Shown one piece after another: positions 26,164 to 35,881 of a stretch of DNA of 64,000 bases (position 1 is its first letter; the number at the start of each line of letters is the position of its first letter). A model generated the notes under the pieces. That model was not told the origin of the DNA and made no database searches. It was given only the letters and a program-made list of their open reading frames with translations. The DNA is from Trueperaceae bacterium. GTDB taxonomy: Bacteria > Deinococcota > Deinococci > Deinococcales > Trueperaceae. Position numbers and translations under genes: made by a program. Location: the NCBI GenBank assembly GCA_011389865.1, contig JAABTL010000006.1, positions 1-64,000 on the forward strand, read 5' to 3'.

Positions 26164-27648
26164 TCAGGCGTAGAGCGGGTTCGACAGGGCCACCACCCAG
26201 GGGTGCGCGAACACCTCGTCGAGGGTGATCCCGAACGGGAGCGGCCGCGCCGCCGACCAGGCGGCCAACTCCGCCCGTCGTGCGGCGAGACCCACGTCCG
26301 CGACGACCTCGGCGCGCAGGAACGGGCCGTCGGGCTGCCACACGTACACGTCCTCGAACGCCTCGCCCACGACCGGCACCTCGCGCAGCACCCCCTGGGC
26401 ACCCACCCAGCGCAGCCGTTCGCCGACGGCGCCGCGGACCGACGCCGTCACCCGGTGCTCGGCGGCGGCGGGCAGGCGGCCACCCATCGGTACCGGCCCC
26501 GAACGAATCGCGAGCAGTGGTCCGCGCGGCCCCTCCGACACCGTTGCGCGGCCGTCGCGAAGGGAACGCAGCGCCTCGGGGACGCCCAGGCGAGGGAGCT
26601 GTAGCCAGGTGGTGGGGCTGCCCACCCGCAGCGCCTCCGGCTCGCGCTCGGGTCCTGCCGGTTGGTGACGGTCGCTGCCGCCGACCAGCGTCAGCCGTCT
26701 GCCGGCGGCCAGCAACCTGTCGTAGCGCGCAAGCGACTCCCAGTTGCGCAGCGGCCAAGGTCCCTGCCACGCTTCGAACGCGTCGACGTCCTCGGGAACG
26801 GGATACTCCCAGTCGCAGCCGATGCAGCCGGGCTGGGTCTTGGGGTGATTGACCGACACCAGCCCGCCGAGTTCGTGCCCGCGCCGCACCATGACCGCGA
26901 CGTCGGCGTCGCCCGCGATGCGGAAGTCGACCCAGCTCGAGGCGCCCCACACATTGGCGTGCCCGCGGTAGGTGGTGACCTCCATACCCGCGATCGGCAG
27001 TACGGGGCCGCCCTGGTGGCGGCGCAGGTCGGCGTGGTGGCTGACGGTGTTGTGGTCGGTGACGGCCAGGTAGCGCAGGCCGCGCGCGTGGGCGGCGGCC
27101 AGCAGCTCGTCGACGCTGCCTTGGGCGTCGCTGTGGTGGGTGTGGCTCTGCAGGTCGCCGGGGAACCAGGGGTCGTCGAGGGCGGCCGTAGCGCGGGCGA
27201 CGAACGCCGGGCGCGGGCCGGGTTCCGCCGGGCCCGAATCGGGTGGCGCCGGGGCTGCGCCGCGGGCGGGGGAGGATCCGGCGGGCCCGCCCGTGTCGAC
27301 CTCCACCTCCACACGGTAGGCGCAGCCCTCTGGCCCGATCCGGGCGCGTCCCAGCAGCACCTGCCAGCGCCCGGCCGGCAGCCGCCCGGGCAGGTAGCCT
27401 GGGGTGGCATCGTGCTCCGCCACGAAGGCCTCGCTGCGGGCGCCCCCGCTCCAACCGCGGAAACCCGCGGCAGAGGGGAAGGGCTTGGCCGTGGGATCGA
27501 GCAGGCCGAGGTCGAGGATGTGGCCAGGGTCGTGGCGGTAGCGGACGGTGACCCGCGTGCACGCCTCGGGCACCTCGAACGCGAGCTGCGCGACCGGTTC
27601 TGCCGGGTCGGCGTGCAGCACCCCCTCGAGCACGTGGACGGCGCTCAC
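26164..27648 (-). CDS. PHP-domain metallohydrolase (CehA/McbA type)
   Basis: 494 residues. An N-terminal beta-rich region (about 1-150, VTVRYRHDPGHILDLGLLDP) precedes a PHP domain with its metal ligands: DLQSHTHHSD, YLAVTDHNTVSHH, MEVTT, LVSVNHPK and GGSDRHQP. The CehA/McbA-like family hydrolyses phosphoesters or carbamates. Here it ends a sugar ABC/alpha-mannosidase operon, coupled to the ATPase gene by a GTGA overlap, so a phosphorylated or otherwise ester-linked glycan fragment is a reasonable but unproven substrate. There is no signal peptide, placing it in the cytoplasm. Confidence 0.75.
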   Translation of the reverse strand: MSAVHVLEGVLHADPAEPVAQLAFEVPEACTRVTVRYRHDPGHILDLGLLDPTAKPFPSAAGFRGWSGGARSEAFVAEHDATPGYLPGRLPAGRWQVLLGRARIGPEGCAYRVEVEVDTGGPAGSSPARGAAPAPPDSGPAEPGPRPAFVARATAALDDPWFPGDLQSHTHHSDAQGSVDELLAAAHARGLRYLAVTDHNTVSHHADLRRHQGGPVLPIAGMEVTTYRGHANVWGASSWVDFRIAGDADVAVMVRRGHELGGLVSVNHPKTQPGCIGCDWEYPVPEDVDAFEAWQGPWPLRNWESLARYDRLLAAGRRLTLVGGSDRHQPAGPEREPEALRVGSPTTWLQLPRLGVPEALRSLRDGRATVSEGPRGPLLAIRSGPVPMGGRLPAAAEHRVTASVRGAVGERLRWVGAQGVLREVPVVGEAFEDVYVWQPDGPFLRAEVVADVGLAARRAELAAWSAARPLPFGITLDEVFAHPWVVALSNPLYA

Positions 27649-28739
27649 GCCCGCTCGATCCGCTCCCCGCCGGTCCGGAAGAAGTGCATCTTGGCCTCGT
27701 CGAGCCCGAGGTGCACCACCGAATCCACGTCGGGCGGCTCGTCGGAGAAGAGCCTCACGGTGACCAGCGTGCCGTCGAAGCGCAGCGTCACCAGCGACTC
27801 CGGGCCCAGGGTCTCCACCGCGTAAGGCTCGCCCGATAGCGTTCCCGGTGTCGCCCGTGCCTCGAGGCGCAGGTGCTCGGGGCGGACCCCGACGATGAGC
27901 TCGCCGCCCTCGCCGACGTCGGCGACCAACCATGCCGCGGTCTCCGCCCGGAGAGGCAACTGGGCGGCGTCGGAGGCGAGGCTCGGGCGTTGGCCCGAAT
28001 GCACCTGGAAGCGCAGCATGTTCATCGGTGGGTTGCCGAGGAAGTTGGCCACGAAGGTGGTCGCGGGATGCCGGTAGACCTCGAGCGGAGGACCTATCTG
28101 CACGATCTTGCCTTCGTGCATGACGGCGATTCGGTCGGCGATCGCCATCGCCTCCGCCTGGTCGTGGGTCACGTACACGGCGGTGACGCCCAGCTCACGC
28201 TGCAGGTGCTTGAGGAAGCTGCGCGCCTCGAGGCGCAGCTTGGCGTCGAGGTTCGAGAGCGGTTCGTCGAAGAGGAACACCTGCGGCTTGTGCACCACCG
28301 CGCGGGCGACCGAGGTGCGTTGCTGCTGGCCGCCCGAGATCTGGCCGGGTCGCCTTGCCAGCAGGTCCCCGATCTGTAGGTGCTCGGACACCTCGGCCAC
28401 GCGACGGTCGCGTTCGTTCGGGGCAACCTTGCGCACCTTGAGCGGGTAGCCGATGTTCTCGCCGATCGACATGTGTGGGTAGAGGGCGTAGTCCTGGAAG
28501 ACCATGCCCACGTCGCGGTCCTTGGCGGCCAGCTGGGTCACCTCGCGCTCGCCGATGCGGATGCTGCCGGCGGTGGGCTTCTCGAGCCCGGCGATGAGGC
28601 GCAGGGTGGTCGTCTTTCCGCAGCCGGAAGGCCCCAGCAGGCACACGAACTCGCCATCGGCGATGACGAAAGAGACGCCGTCGACGGCCTTGACGGTGCC
28701 GAACGCCTTCTCGACGTCGTGGAAGCTCACCAGGGCCAC
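27645..28739 (-). CDS. Sugar ABC transporter ATPase (MsmK/UgpC/MalK type)
   Basis: 364 residues. Walker A GPSGCGKT, Q loop VFQDYALYPHMS, signature ISGGQQQRTSVARA, Walker B VFLFDEPLSNLDAKLR and switch VTHDQAEAM are complete. The C-terminal third has the OB-fold regulatory extension of MalK-type ATPases (GVRPEHLRLE...VTLRFDGTLVTVRL). GTG at 28739 has GGAGG seven bases upstream. Serves the permeases upstream and possibly also the ATPase-less importer at 2.7-5.8 kb. Confidence 0.92.
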   Translation of the reverse strand: MALVSFHDVEKAFGTVKAVDGVSFVIADGEFVCLLGPSGCGKTTTLRLIAGLEKPTAGSIRIGEREVTQLAAKDRDVGMVFQDYALYPHMSIGENIGYPLKVRKVAPNERDRRVAEVSEHLQIGDLLARRPGQISGGQQQRTSVARAVVHKPQVFLFDEPLSNLDAKLRLEARSFLKHLQRELGVTAVYVTHDQAEAMAIADRIAVMHEGKIVQIGPPLEVYRHPATTFVANFLGNPPMNMLRFQVHSGQRPSLASDAAQLPLRAETAAWLVADVGEGGELIVGVRPEHLRLEARATPGTLSGEPYAVETLGPESLVTLRFDGTLVTVRLFSDEPPDVDSVVHLGLDEAKMHFFRTGGERIERA

Positions 28740-28803
28740 GGGCGACCTCCGTCGAAGTCCTGCCGCGGGCGCGGCTCGCCCACCCTTGCGTAGGCACGAT
28801 CGG

Positions 28804-29646
28804 TCACGATTTGATCCCTCCGAAGAAGCGGAAGCCATACTTCCAGTTGACGAACAGGTACAGCAGGAGCACCGGGACCGTGTACAGCAGCGAGTAGGCG
28901 GCGGTGAGCGTCACCAGCGGGGTGCCGGCCTCGGTGTAGAAGGAGTAGATGGCGACGGACGCCGGCATCTTGGAGGGGCTGCGCAGCAGGATGAAGGGGA
29001 TCAGGAAGCCACCCCAGATGTTCACGAAAGCCCACACGCCCACCACCATCATCCCGGGGCGGACGATCGGCAGCGCCACGTCGCGGAACACCGCCCAGGG
29101 ACCAGCGCCAGCGACCATGGCGGACTCCTCATAGGAGCGCGGGATGGAGTCCACGAAGTCGCGCATGATGAAGATCGCCGCCGGGAGCAGACCGCCGGTG
29201 AACACCAGCACGACGCCTAGGTGCGAGTCGATGAGGCCCATCCCGAAGATCATCAGGAAGATCGGTACCATCGCGGCGGTGCCCGTGACCACCGACGAGA
29301 ACAGCACCAGCCCGTAGGTGATCGCCTCGGTGCCGCGGATGGCGGCGCGCGACAGAGCGTAGGCGGCCAGGGTGGCGCAGATCGTGACCAGCAGCATGCC
29401 GCCGCCGGCCTGGATCACGCTGTTCTGCACCAACGCCCGGATCGCGAACCTGTTCGCGAACACGCGCTCGAAGTTCTGCAGGCTCCAGGGATCGGGCCAC
29501 GTCACCGACAGGTTCGCCAGCGTGCTGAAGGGCGCCGTGGTCAGCCACAGCAGCGGTAGCACGAAGAAGGCGGCGAACAGGCAGGCGGCCACGTAGAAGG
29601 CGATGCGCCCGAACACGAAGCGGGCCGCGCGCACGCCGGGGCTCAC
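28804..29646 (-). CDS. Sugar ABC transporter permease (MalG type)
   Basis: 280 residues with six hydrophobic segments and the EAA loop ESAMVAGAGPWAVFRDVALPIVRPG. GTG at 29646 overlaps the stop of the other permease (GTGA), showing coupled translation. Partner of the permease at 29643-30548. About 64 bases separate it from the ATPase gene. Confidence 0.9.
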   Translation of the reverse strand: MSPGVRAARFVFGRIAFYVAACLFAAFFVLPLLWLTTAPFSTLANLSVTWPDPWSLQNFERVFANRFAIRALVQNSVIQAGGGMLLVTICATLAAYALSRAAIRGTEAITYGLVLFSSVVTGTAAMVPIFLMIFGMGLIDSHLGVVLVFTGGLLPAAIFIMRDFVDSIPRSYEESAMVAGAGPWAVFRDVALPIVRPGMMVVGVWAFVNIWGGFLIPFILLRSPSKMPASVAIYSFYTEAGTPLVTLTAAYSLLYTVPVLLLYLFVNWKYGFRFFGGIKS

Positions 29647-30548
29647 GGCCGGCCCCTCTGCGCGCGCAGCAGCGACAGGTAGAACATCGCGAAGCCCAGG
29701 TTGATGAGCATCATGACCATCCCAACGGCGCCTCCCATCCCGAAGCGGAAGAACTGGAACGCGGTACGGTAGGTGTAGATCGACACCAGTTCGGTCTTGA
29801 AGGCCGGGCCGCCGCCGGTGAGCAGGAACGGCGTGAAGGTGTTGAACGTCCACAGCGTGATGAGTACCAACGCCGTCACGATGTGGGTCTTGATCATCGG
29901 CAGGATGATGTCGTTCAGGCGCTGCCAGGTGTTCGCCCCGATGACCGACGCCGTCTCCAGGTAGCTGGGCGGAATCGACCCCAAGGCCGAACTGAAGAGC
30001 AGCATGCTGAAGGCAGTGCCGCGCCAGATGTTGAACAGCACGATCGATACCAACGGTAGAGCGAGCAACCAGTCGGGCCGGCCCAACCCGAGGAAGGCGA
30101 GCACCTGGTTGAGGGTGCCGCCGTCGCGGTCGAGGAACGCGAACCAGGCGAAGGCGACCACCACGTCGGGCATGATCCAGGCCAGGATGGCGAGCGTCTG
30201 CACGGTGCTCTGTACCCAGCCGCGGCGCTGAAAGAAGAACCAGGCGAGGATGAGGCCCAACAGCGCCTGTCCGACGATGGCTGAGAAGAACACGAACTGG
30301 CCGGTGAGCAGCAGCGAAGCGCCGAACTCGCCCGAGTTCAGGAAGCGGTCGAAGTCGAACAACCGCTGGTAGTTGGCGAGCCCGACGAACTCGGGGTTGA
30401 TGGCCGTGCGGCCGGTCAGGGTGCGATTGGTGAAGCTGACCGCCGCGATCCAGAAGAACGGCAGCACGATGAAGGCGGCGACGAAGACTCCGGCGGGCAA
30501 CAGGAACACGAGCCCGGCAGGGAGCGACAAGATAGGTCGGCGTTGCAC
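29643..30548 (-). CDS. Sugar ABC transporter permease (MalF type)
   Basis: 301 residues with six hydrophobic segments and the EAA loop ETASVIGANTWQRLNDIILPMIKTH. GTG at 30548 has GGAGG six bases upstream and fits the usual short N-terminus; an earlier in-frame TTG at 30608 would add a glycine-rich tail without support. A modest hairpin (7-bp stem, 30575-30602) lies between it and the binding-protein gene, echoing the stem-loop in the first sugar operon. Confidence 0.9.
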   Translation of the reverse strand: MQRRPILSLPAGLVFLLPAGVFVAAFIVLPFFWIAAVSFTNRTLTGRTAINPEFVGLANYQRLFDFDRFLNSGEFGASLLLTGQFVFFSAIVGQALLGLILAWFFFQRRGWVQSTVQTLAILAWIMPDVVVAFAWFAFLDRDGGTLNQVLAFLGLGRPDWLLALPLVSIVLFNIWRGTAFSMLLFSSALGSIPPSYLETASVIGANTWQRLNDIILPMIKTHIVTALVLITLWTFNTFTPFLLTGGGPAFKTELVSIYTYRTAFQFFRFGMGGAVGMVMMLINLGFAMFYLSLLRAQRGRP

Positions 30549-30612
30549 GCGTGACCTCCGACGGAGGGGTTGGGGGAGGGGACGGCCGCCGCCGCCCCCT
30601 CCGGTCAAGCCG

Positions 30613-31965
30613 TCATTCCAGCAGGTCGACGGTGTTCTCGATGCCGACGAGGTCGATGACCGCGAGGGCGTACTGCTCCATCGCCTGCAGCGGGGTCATC
30701 TCGCCGGAGACCACGCGCTCGGTCATCAGCTGCGTCTGGTACGACACCTCGGGGTACACGGCCTCGTTCGGCCGCGCCGTGGTGTACGGGCTCAACGTGG
30801 CGGAGGTCTCCGTCAGGAACGGTGCGTCGGGCACGGGGACGTCGTCCCGCGCGTGGATGCGCGGTTGGATCGTTTGGTACGCGTCGAGCATCTCCTTGCT
30901 GTTCATGAAGGCCAGCAGTTCCCAGGCCAGTTCGGGATGGCTGCTGTTGGGGTTCAGCACGCTGCCGGTGCCGCCGGAGATGGTCACGAAGTCCTGGCCG
31001 CGGAATCCTGCGCCGGGCTCCTTGGCCGGCATCATGGCCCAGCCCATGGTCTCGTCGCGGTTGGCGACCGCGAACTCCTGACCCGGCGACGTCGGGCCGC
31101 GGTAGAACCAGTCGCCCTCGACGAGCATGGCGGTGACGCCGTCGCGGAAGTTGGCGAACGAGCGGTTGCGGCCGTCCTGCAGCAGCTGCACGCGGGCGTC
31201 GCCCAGCTGCTCGTCGATGTAGATCGTCTCGTAGAACCCGAGGGTGTCGAGGAGACCCTGGCTGCGGACGATCCAGCGGCCCTCGTCATCCTGCAGGGAG
31301 TGGCCGGCCCCGAGCAGCACCATGTAGAAGCCCTGCATGGTGGTCGCCTCACCCATGGCGGTGCCGGCGTTGATCTGCAGCGGTACCGATTCGGGGAAGG
31401 CGGCCTTCACCATGCGGGCGGCCTCCAGCACTTCCTCCCACGAGACGGGTTGCCAGTTGGCCGGGTCGGGGATACCGGCGGCCTCGAGCATGTCGAGGCG
31501 GAGGTGGATCATGCGGTAGTCGGTCCCCAGCGGGACGCCGTAGAGCTCGCCGTCGAGCGACAGCTTGGCCTGGTTGCCGGGCGAGATGTGGCTCCAGCCC
31601 TCCCACTCGAGCGCGGCCGGGCCACCGACCTCGTGGAGCGGCTTGAGCAACCCCGCCTCGGCGAACTCGGGGACCCAGAAGCCGTCGAAGCTCATCACGT
31701 CGGCGCCGGCGCCAACCGACAGGTCGAGCGCGTACTGCTCCTTGAGGGCCTCGTCGGAACCACCGAACTCGATCAGCTCGACGGTAACGCCGGCGTGGCG
31801 GGCTTCGAACTCGGGGATGACGTACGTTTGGAGCCATTCGACCTGGTGCATGTTGACGCCGCCGGCGACCATGCGACCGGTGATGGTGAGCGTCTGGCCG
31901 AGCGCCACTCCGGCGACGGCCAGGACGACCAGAAGGGCCAGTGACGTGCGCGCGTATCGGTTCAT
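30613..31965 (-). CDS. Sugar ABC transporter substrate-binding protein
   Basis: 450 residues. Sec signal MNRYARTSLALLVVLAVAGVALG, cleaved before Q24 as in the binding protein of the first operon. The mature protein shows the family-1 pattern (IPEFEARHAGVTVELIEFGG, GADVMSFDGFWVPEFAEAGLLKPL, LYGVPLGTDYRMIHLRLDMLEAAG). AGGAGGAG precedes the ATG. Given the GH38 alpha-mannosidase directly upstream, mannose-containing oligosaccharides or mannosyl-compatible solutes are the likely cargo. Confidence 0.9.
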   Translation of the reverse strand: MNRYARTSLALLVVLAVAGVALGQTLTITGRMVAGGVNMHQVEWLQTYVIPEFEARHAGVTVELIEFGGSDEALKEQYALDLSVGAGADVMSFDGFWVPEFAEAGLLKPLHEVGGPAALEWEGWSHISPGNQAKLSLDGELYGVPLGTDYRMIHLRLDMLEAAGIPDPANWQPVSWEEVLEAARMVKAAFPESVPLQINAGTAMGEATTMQGFYMVLLGAGHSLQDDEGRWIVRSQGLLDTLGFYETIYIDEQLGDARVQLLQDGRNRSFANFRDGVTAMLVEGDWFYRGPTSPGQEFAVANRDETMGWAMMPAKEPGAGFRGQDFVTISGGTGSVLNPNSSHPELAWELLAFMNSKEMLDAYQTIQPRIHARDDVPVPDAPFLTETSATLSPYTTARPNEAVYPEVSYQTQLMTERVVSGEMTPLQAMEQYALAVIDLVGIENTVDLLE

Positions 31966-32074
31966 GCGATCTCCTCCTACGACCGGTGGGTCATGGCGGG
32001 CGGGCAGCCCGGGGGGTGCCTGGTGTGGCGTGCGTTCTCCCGGGAGCGCGGGCCGAACCGGCTCAGGGCATGGC

Positions 32075-34873
32075 TTATCGCCCCCTCTCGTGGTACGTCA
32101 GCTCGACGGTGACGACCTCCTTGGGGCCCAGGCGCAACTCCAGGCCGTCGTCGACGATGGCGAGGCGTTCGCCCCGGCTCTCGTCGAGGCGCGTCAGGAA
32201 GGCTTCGCTGAGGCGGTGCGACGTGTCCAGGCGGCCGCCGACGGGCTCGGGCGACGGGTTCCACAGCCGCACGATCAGCCCGCTTCCGGCGTCAGCGAGC
32301 TTGGCAGCCGAGAGCGTCAGGGGCGGCGTGAGCGCGATGCCGAGGCCCGGGTACGGGCAGTCGCTTCCGCCGGCGCCGCCTGCCAAGCCGGCGGCCGAAG
32401 CTCCGTGGGTCCGTGTGCCGAGCGTCGATTCCTTGCTGGGAGCGAGATCGGGGCGCGGTTCGGCGCGACCCGCCGCGAAGACGCGGGCGGGGGCCGTGAA
32501 GCGTTCGGCGGCCGCGGGCAGACGGCTCTTCCACCACGGCCCGGCGAACGGGACGACGGCGAGTTCGAAGCGATGGGGGCCGAGGCATTGGGCTCCAGGG
32601 GCGGGCAGCGCCGGTCCGGCGCCCTGGGGCCGCGAGGCGAGGTCGTCGCGTGACAGCCAACCCACGCAACGCAGCAGGGTGACGGCCAGTTCGACGCCTG
32701 CGGTGCCATTGGCTGCCTCGTACTCGGGAAGCCCGCGAGTCAGCACGGCGAGGCCGGCCCCGCCGTCGCTGACGGCGACGAAGCGGCGCTGGTGGCCGGT
32801 GGGCTGCGGTCGCTGGTACCAGTGGTCGGCGGTCGGTGGCCGCACCGGTCGCCGCAGGACGTCCCAGTGGCCGTCGGCCCACACGTGATCGGCGTCGATC
32901 CCGGTGTCGATGCGCAGGCGAAGGCGGTGGTCCTCGGCGGCGTTCGTGAGTTCGGCCATGAGGTCCATGCGCTCCGCGAAGGCTTCGAGTCCCAACGCGA
33001 CGTGCACGTCCATGGCCACGCGGCCGACGCGCTCGCGACGGTCGTCGCTGAGCCTCTGCGGCAGCTCCAGCCGGTAGCGCAGCTCGATCGCGCCGCTCAG
33101 GGTGCCTTCGGCCGCGAGTGTCGGCGGCGCCAGCGGCCGGCGGACGACGACGGCGCGGTCACCCGCCAGCGGCGAGAAGTCGTACTCGTCGCCGGCATCC
33201 GCCACGTCCTCGAACCGCAACTCCAGCCGGTGCTCACGCCCGCTGGCGCGGTCGAGCAGCACGACCGTCCCGTCGGAAGCCACCATGATCCGCAGCGCAG
33301 CGTTCTCGAGCTGGAGCCCACCACCCATCGTCGAGGCGCGAACGGGATCGGCTGGGAGCGGCCCGTGGGCGTCGCCGGCCCCGAGGCGCATTCGCGAGAG
33401 CGAGGTCGATCGGGTGGGCAACGCGACGGAGAGCGCCACCCGATCGATCCAGGCGTCGCTGCGGCCCGCTACCGCCACCCGCTGAACCTGACGGTTGGAG
33501 GGCAGCGGCCGGCCGGCCTCGTCGAGGGCCGTCAGCCGCGGGCCGTCACCGGCGGCAGCCTCGACCTCGGTGTGGACCACCGTCCACCCGTCGTACGGCA
33601 GTGGCTCGAACACCGCCAACTCGGGACCGGCCGCGTCCGCGGTGAGCGCAGCCACCGCGCGGCGGCAGAGCTCGTCGCCGACCTGCCGGACGGTCTCGAA
33701 GCGGGTGGCCATCTCCCGGTGGACGGGGTCGATCGAGCAGCCGCAGATCGAGTCGTGCGCGTGGTTGAGGAGCAGCCGGCGCCACGCGTGATCGAGCAGC
33801 GGACGGTCGTCGTGGCCGACGCGTGCGGCGGCGGCAAGCAACGGCTCCGCATAGCGCTCGAGCAACGTCTCGCACGCGTGGTTGGTCTGCTTCAGCGGCA
33901 TGCGCGCCGACCACACGCCGCCGAGCACGTGGTGGTAGCGACTGGCGTGGAACTCGCCCTGGTAGCGCTCCAGGGTGGCCAGCGGCGGGCGCGGTGCGTC
34001 GACGTACTCCTCGACGTCGGCATGCTGGAAGCGCACGGTCGGCATAGCCTGGGAGAGGGCGTCGATCACCTCGGGCAGGTTGCGCTGGGGAAACAGGTGG
34101 TCGGAGCCGTTGAGCAGCAGCGCCTGGCCGTTACGCGTGTAGCCGGCGATGCCCTGGGGCAGTCGCTCGATCGCCTCGCGGAGCCAAGTCGGGAAGGCGG
34201 CCTCGCTGGCCCGCGGCCCGAAGAGGGCGGCCCGCACCTGGCGCACGGCCAGGTCTGCGTCGTAGGGGTCGCCGTACGCCCAGTCGAGGTGCCCGAGCGC
34301 GGTGGCGGCCGAGTAGGTGCCGACGAGGTGGACGGCGAACACCTCGGTGCGGCCGTCGGAGGCCAGCCAGCGGAACTCGGTGCCGAGCCGCTCACCCTCG
34401 TCGCCGACGCCGCGTTCGAAGATCACCGCTTTGAGCCCGAAGCCGTCGACCAACAGCGGAAGCTGCGCCACGTGGCCGAACGAGTCGGGCGTGTACGCGA
34501 CCGGCATGGCGCCGCCAAACGCGCGGCACGCGCGCAGGCCGTGCTGCAGGTTGCGCACCAGCGCCTCCGGGCTGACGAGGTACTCGTCCGCGAGGACGTA
34601 CCAGGGGCCGATCCGCAGGCGACCGGCGCGCACGAGCTCAGCGACCTCGCCCCGCCGTTCGGGGCGCACGGTCAGGTAGTCCTCGACGGCCACCGCCTGG
34701 CCGTCGAGGGTGAAGCGGCGGTAGCGGTTGCCGGGGTCGTGCAGCAGTTCCAACACGGTGTCGACCACGTCGACCAGTCGCGCACGGAACACCTCGAGTG
34801 GCTGGTACCACTCGCGGTCCCAGTGGGTGTGCGGAACCAGATAGGCGGTAAGGCGAGGTTCAGAGTCGCTCAT
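32075..34873 (-). CDS. GH38 alpha-mannosidase
   Basis: 932 residues, normal for bacterial GH38 enzymes. The zinc-binding start VPHTHWDREW (H15, H17, D19), the catalytic nucleophile region AYTPDSFGHVAQLP (D130) and the late zinc ligand LLNHAHDSICGCSID are all present. The rest is the mid domain and beta-rich C-terminal domains of the family. No signal peptide, so it acts on imported mannosides in the cytoplasm; MngB-like mannosylglycerate hydrolase is one option. ATG at 34873 overlaps the LacI stop. TAD- or lectin-like additions are not evident. Confidence 0.9.
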   Translation of the reverse strand: MSDSEPRLTAYLVPHTHWDREWYQPLEVFRARLVDVVDTVLELLHDPGNRYRRFTLDGQAVAVEDYLTVRPERRGEVAELVRAGRLRIGPWYVLADEYLVSPEALVRNLQHGLRACRAFGGAMPVAYTPDSFGHVAQLPLLVDGFGLKAVIFERGVGDEGERLGTEFRWLASDGRTEVFAVHLVGTYSAATALGHLDWAYGDPYDADLAVRQVRAALFGPRASEAAFPTWLREAIERLPQGIAGYTRNGQALLLNGSDHLFPQRNLPEVIDALSQAMPTVRFQHADVEEYVDAPRPPLATLERYQGEFHASRYHHVLGGVWSARMPLKQTNHACETLLERYAEPLLAAAARVGHDDRPLLDHAWRRLLLNHAHDSICGCSIDPVHREMATRFETVRQVGDELCRRAVAALTADAAGPELAVFEPLPYDGWTVVHTEVEAAAGDGPRLTALDEAGRPLPSNRQVQRVAVAGRSDAWIDRVALSVALPTRSTSLSRMRLGAGDAHGPLPADPVRASTMGGGLQLENAALRIMVASDGTVVLLDRASGREHRLELRFEDVADAGDEYDFSPLAGDRAVVVRRPLAPPTLAAEGTLSGAIELRYRLELPQRLSDDRRERVGRVAMDVHVALGLEAFAERMDLMAELTNAAEDHRLRLRIDTGIDADHVWADGHWDVLRRPVRPPTADHWYQRPQPTGHQRRFVAVSDGGAGLAVLTRGLPEYEAANGTAGVELAVTLLRCVGWLSRDDLASRPQGAGPALPAPGAQCLGPHRFELAVVPFAGPWWKSRLPAAAERFTAPARVFAAGRAEPRPDLAPSKESTLGTRTHGASAAGLAGGAGGSDCPYPGLGIALTPPLTLSAAKLADAGSGLIVRLWNPSPEPVGGRLDTSHRLSEAFLTRLDESRGERLAIVDDGLELRLGPKEVVTVELTYHERGR

Positions 34874-35868
34874 GCGCTGGTCTCCCGCTCGATCAACCGG
34901 TGCCCGACGAGCCGCCGAAGGGGATCGGGCGCGTGGCCCTCGACCTGGTCGAGCACCAGCGTGGCCGCCTGGTGGCCGAGTTCGTGGGCGTGCAGTTCGA
35001 CGCTGCTGAGGCTGGGTACGGTGAAGCGTCCTATGTCGTCGTTGTTCATGCCGAACACGCGCACGCGGCCGGGGACATCGAGGCCTCTGCGGCGCAGGGT
35101 TTGCAGCGCGGCGGCAGCTAGCGCGTCCGAGATCGCTACCACCGCGTCGAGCGACGCACCCGCTCGGAGCCTGTCGTCGACTGCCTGTTGGGCGCTCTCG
35201 GGCCGGTCGTCGGTGAAGACGATCTGCGCCGGTTCCAGCTCTAGTCCGGCGTCACGGTGGGCGTCCGTGAAGCCCGTTGCGCGCTCGCGTGTGAAGGCCT
35301 GGCCGTCGTGGCCGTTGAGCAGCAGGAGGTGCCGGCAGCCACGCTGAAGCAGCGTGCGGGCGACGTCGAACGCCACCGCCCGGTTGTCGTTGTCCACGGT
35401 CGGGACGTCATCGCGTGCGGCTCGGCCGACGAGCACGTGAGGGAAGCCGTGGGCAGCAGCCAGGTCGGGAAGGGGATCGTCGGCGTCGAGATTCATGAAC
35501 ACCGCGCCGTCGGCCCAGCGCTCGCGCATCATCCGCAGAAGGGTCGCCCGGGCCTCGTCGGCGTCGACCGGCACCGAGAGCGCCAGGCTGGTGCCGCGCA
35601 TGCGGGTGCCGTCGTGCAGGCCACGCACGAAGCGCGTGAAGAAGCCGCTCGACATGGCGCTACCGCCCGGGTACAGAAGCTGAACTGACCAGGTCCGTCC
35701 CCTGGAGAGGCTGCGGGCGGCGCGGCTCGGGTGGTAGTGGAGCGCCGCCGCCGCGGCCAGGACCCGCTCGCGCGTGGCGGGCCGGACACGGGGATCGCCG
35801 TTGAGCGCCAGCGAGGCGGTCGACACCGAGACCGCCGCGCGGCGTGCGATGTCGCGAATGGTGGTCAT
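34870..35868 (-). CDS. LacI-family regulator of the mannoside operon
   Basis: 332 residues: HTH TTIRDIARRAAVSVSTASLALNGDPRVRPATRERV, hinge ALHYHPSRAARSLSRGRTWSVQLL, and the periplasmic-binding-like sensor domain with NMNNDDIGRFTVPSLSSVELHAHELG. ATG at 35868 is chosen by the position of the HTH and the GAGGGG upstream. It is the first gene of the operon with GH38 and the ABC transporter. A 30-bp perfect palindrome lies 14 bases before its start, with the CG-centred form typical of LacI-family operators, so it is likely autoregulated and induced by an imported mannoside. Confidence 0.9.
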   Translation of the reverse strand: MTTIRDIARRAAVSVSTASLALNGDPRVRPATRERVLAAAAALHYHPSRAARSLSRGRTWSVQLLYPGGSAMSSGFFTRFVRGLHDGTRMRGTSLALSVPVDADEARATLLRMMRERWADGAVFMNLDADDPLPDLAAAHGFPHVLVGRAARDDVPTVDNDNRAVAFDVARTLLQRGCRHLLLLNGHDGQAFTRERATGFTDAHRDAGLELEPAQIVFTDDRPESAQQAVDDRLRAGASLDAVVAISDALAAAALQTLRRRGLDVPGRVRVFGMNNDDIGRFTVPSLSSVELHAHELGHQAATLVLDQVEGHAPDPLRRLVGHRLIERETSA

Positions 35869-35881
35869 CCGACCCCTCGAC

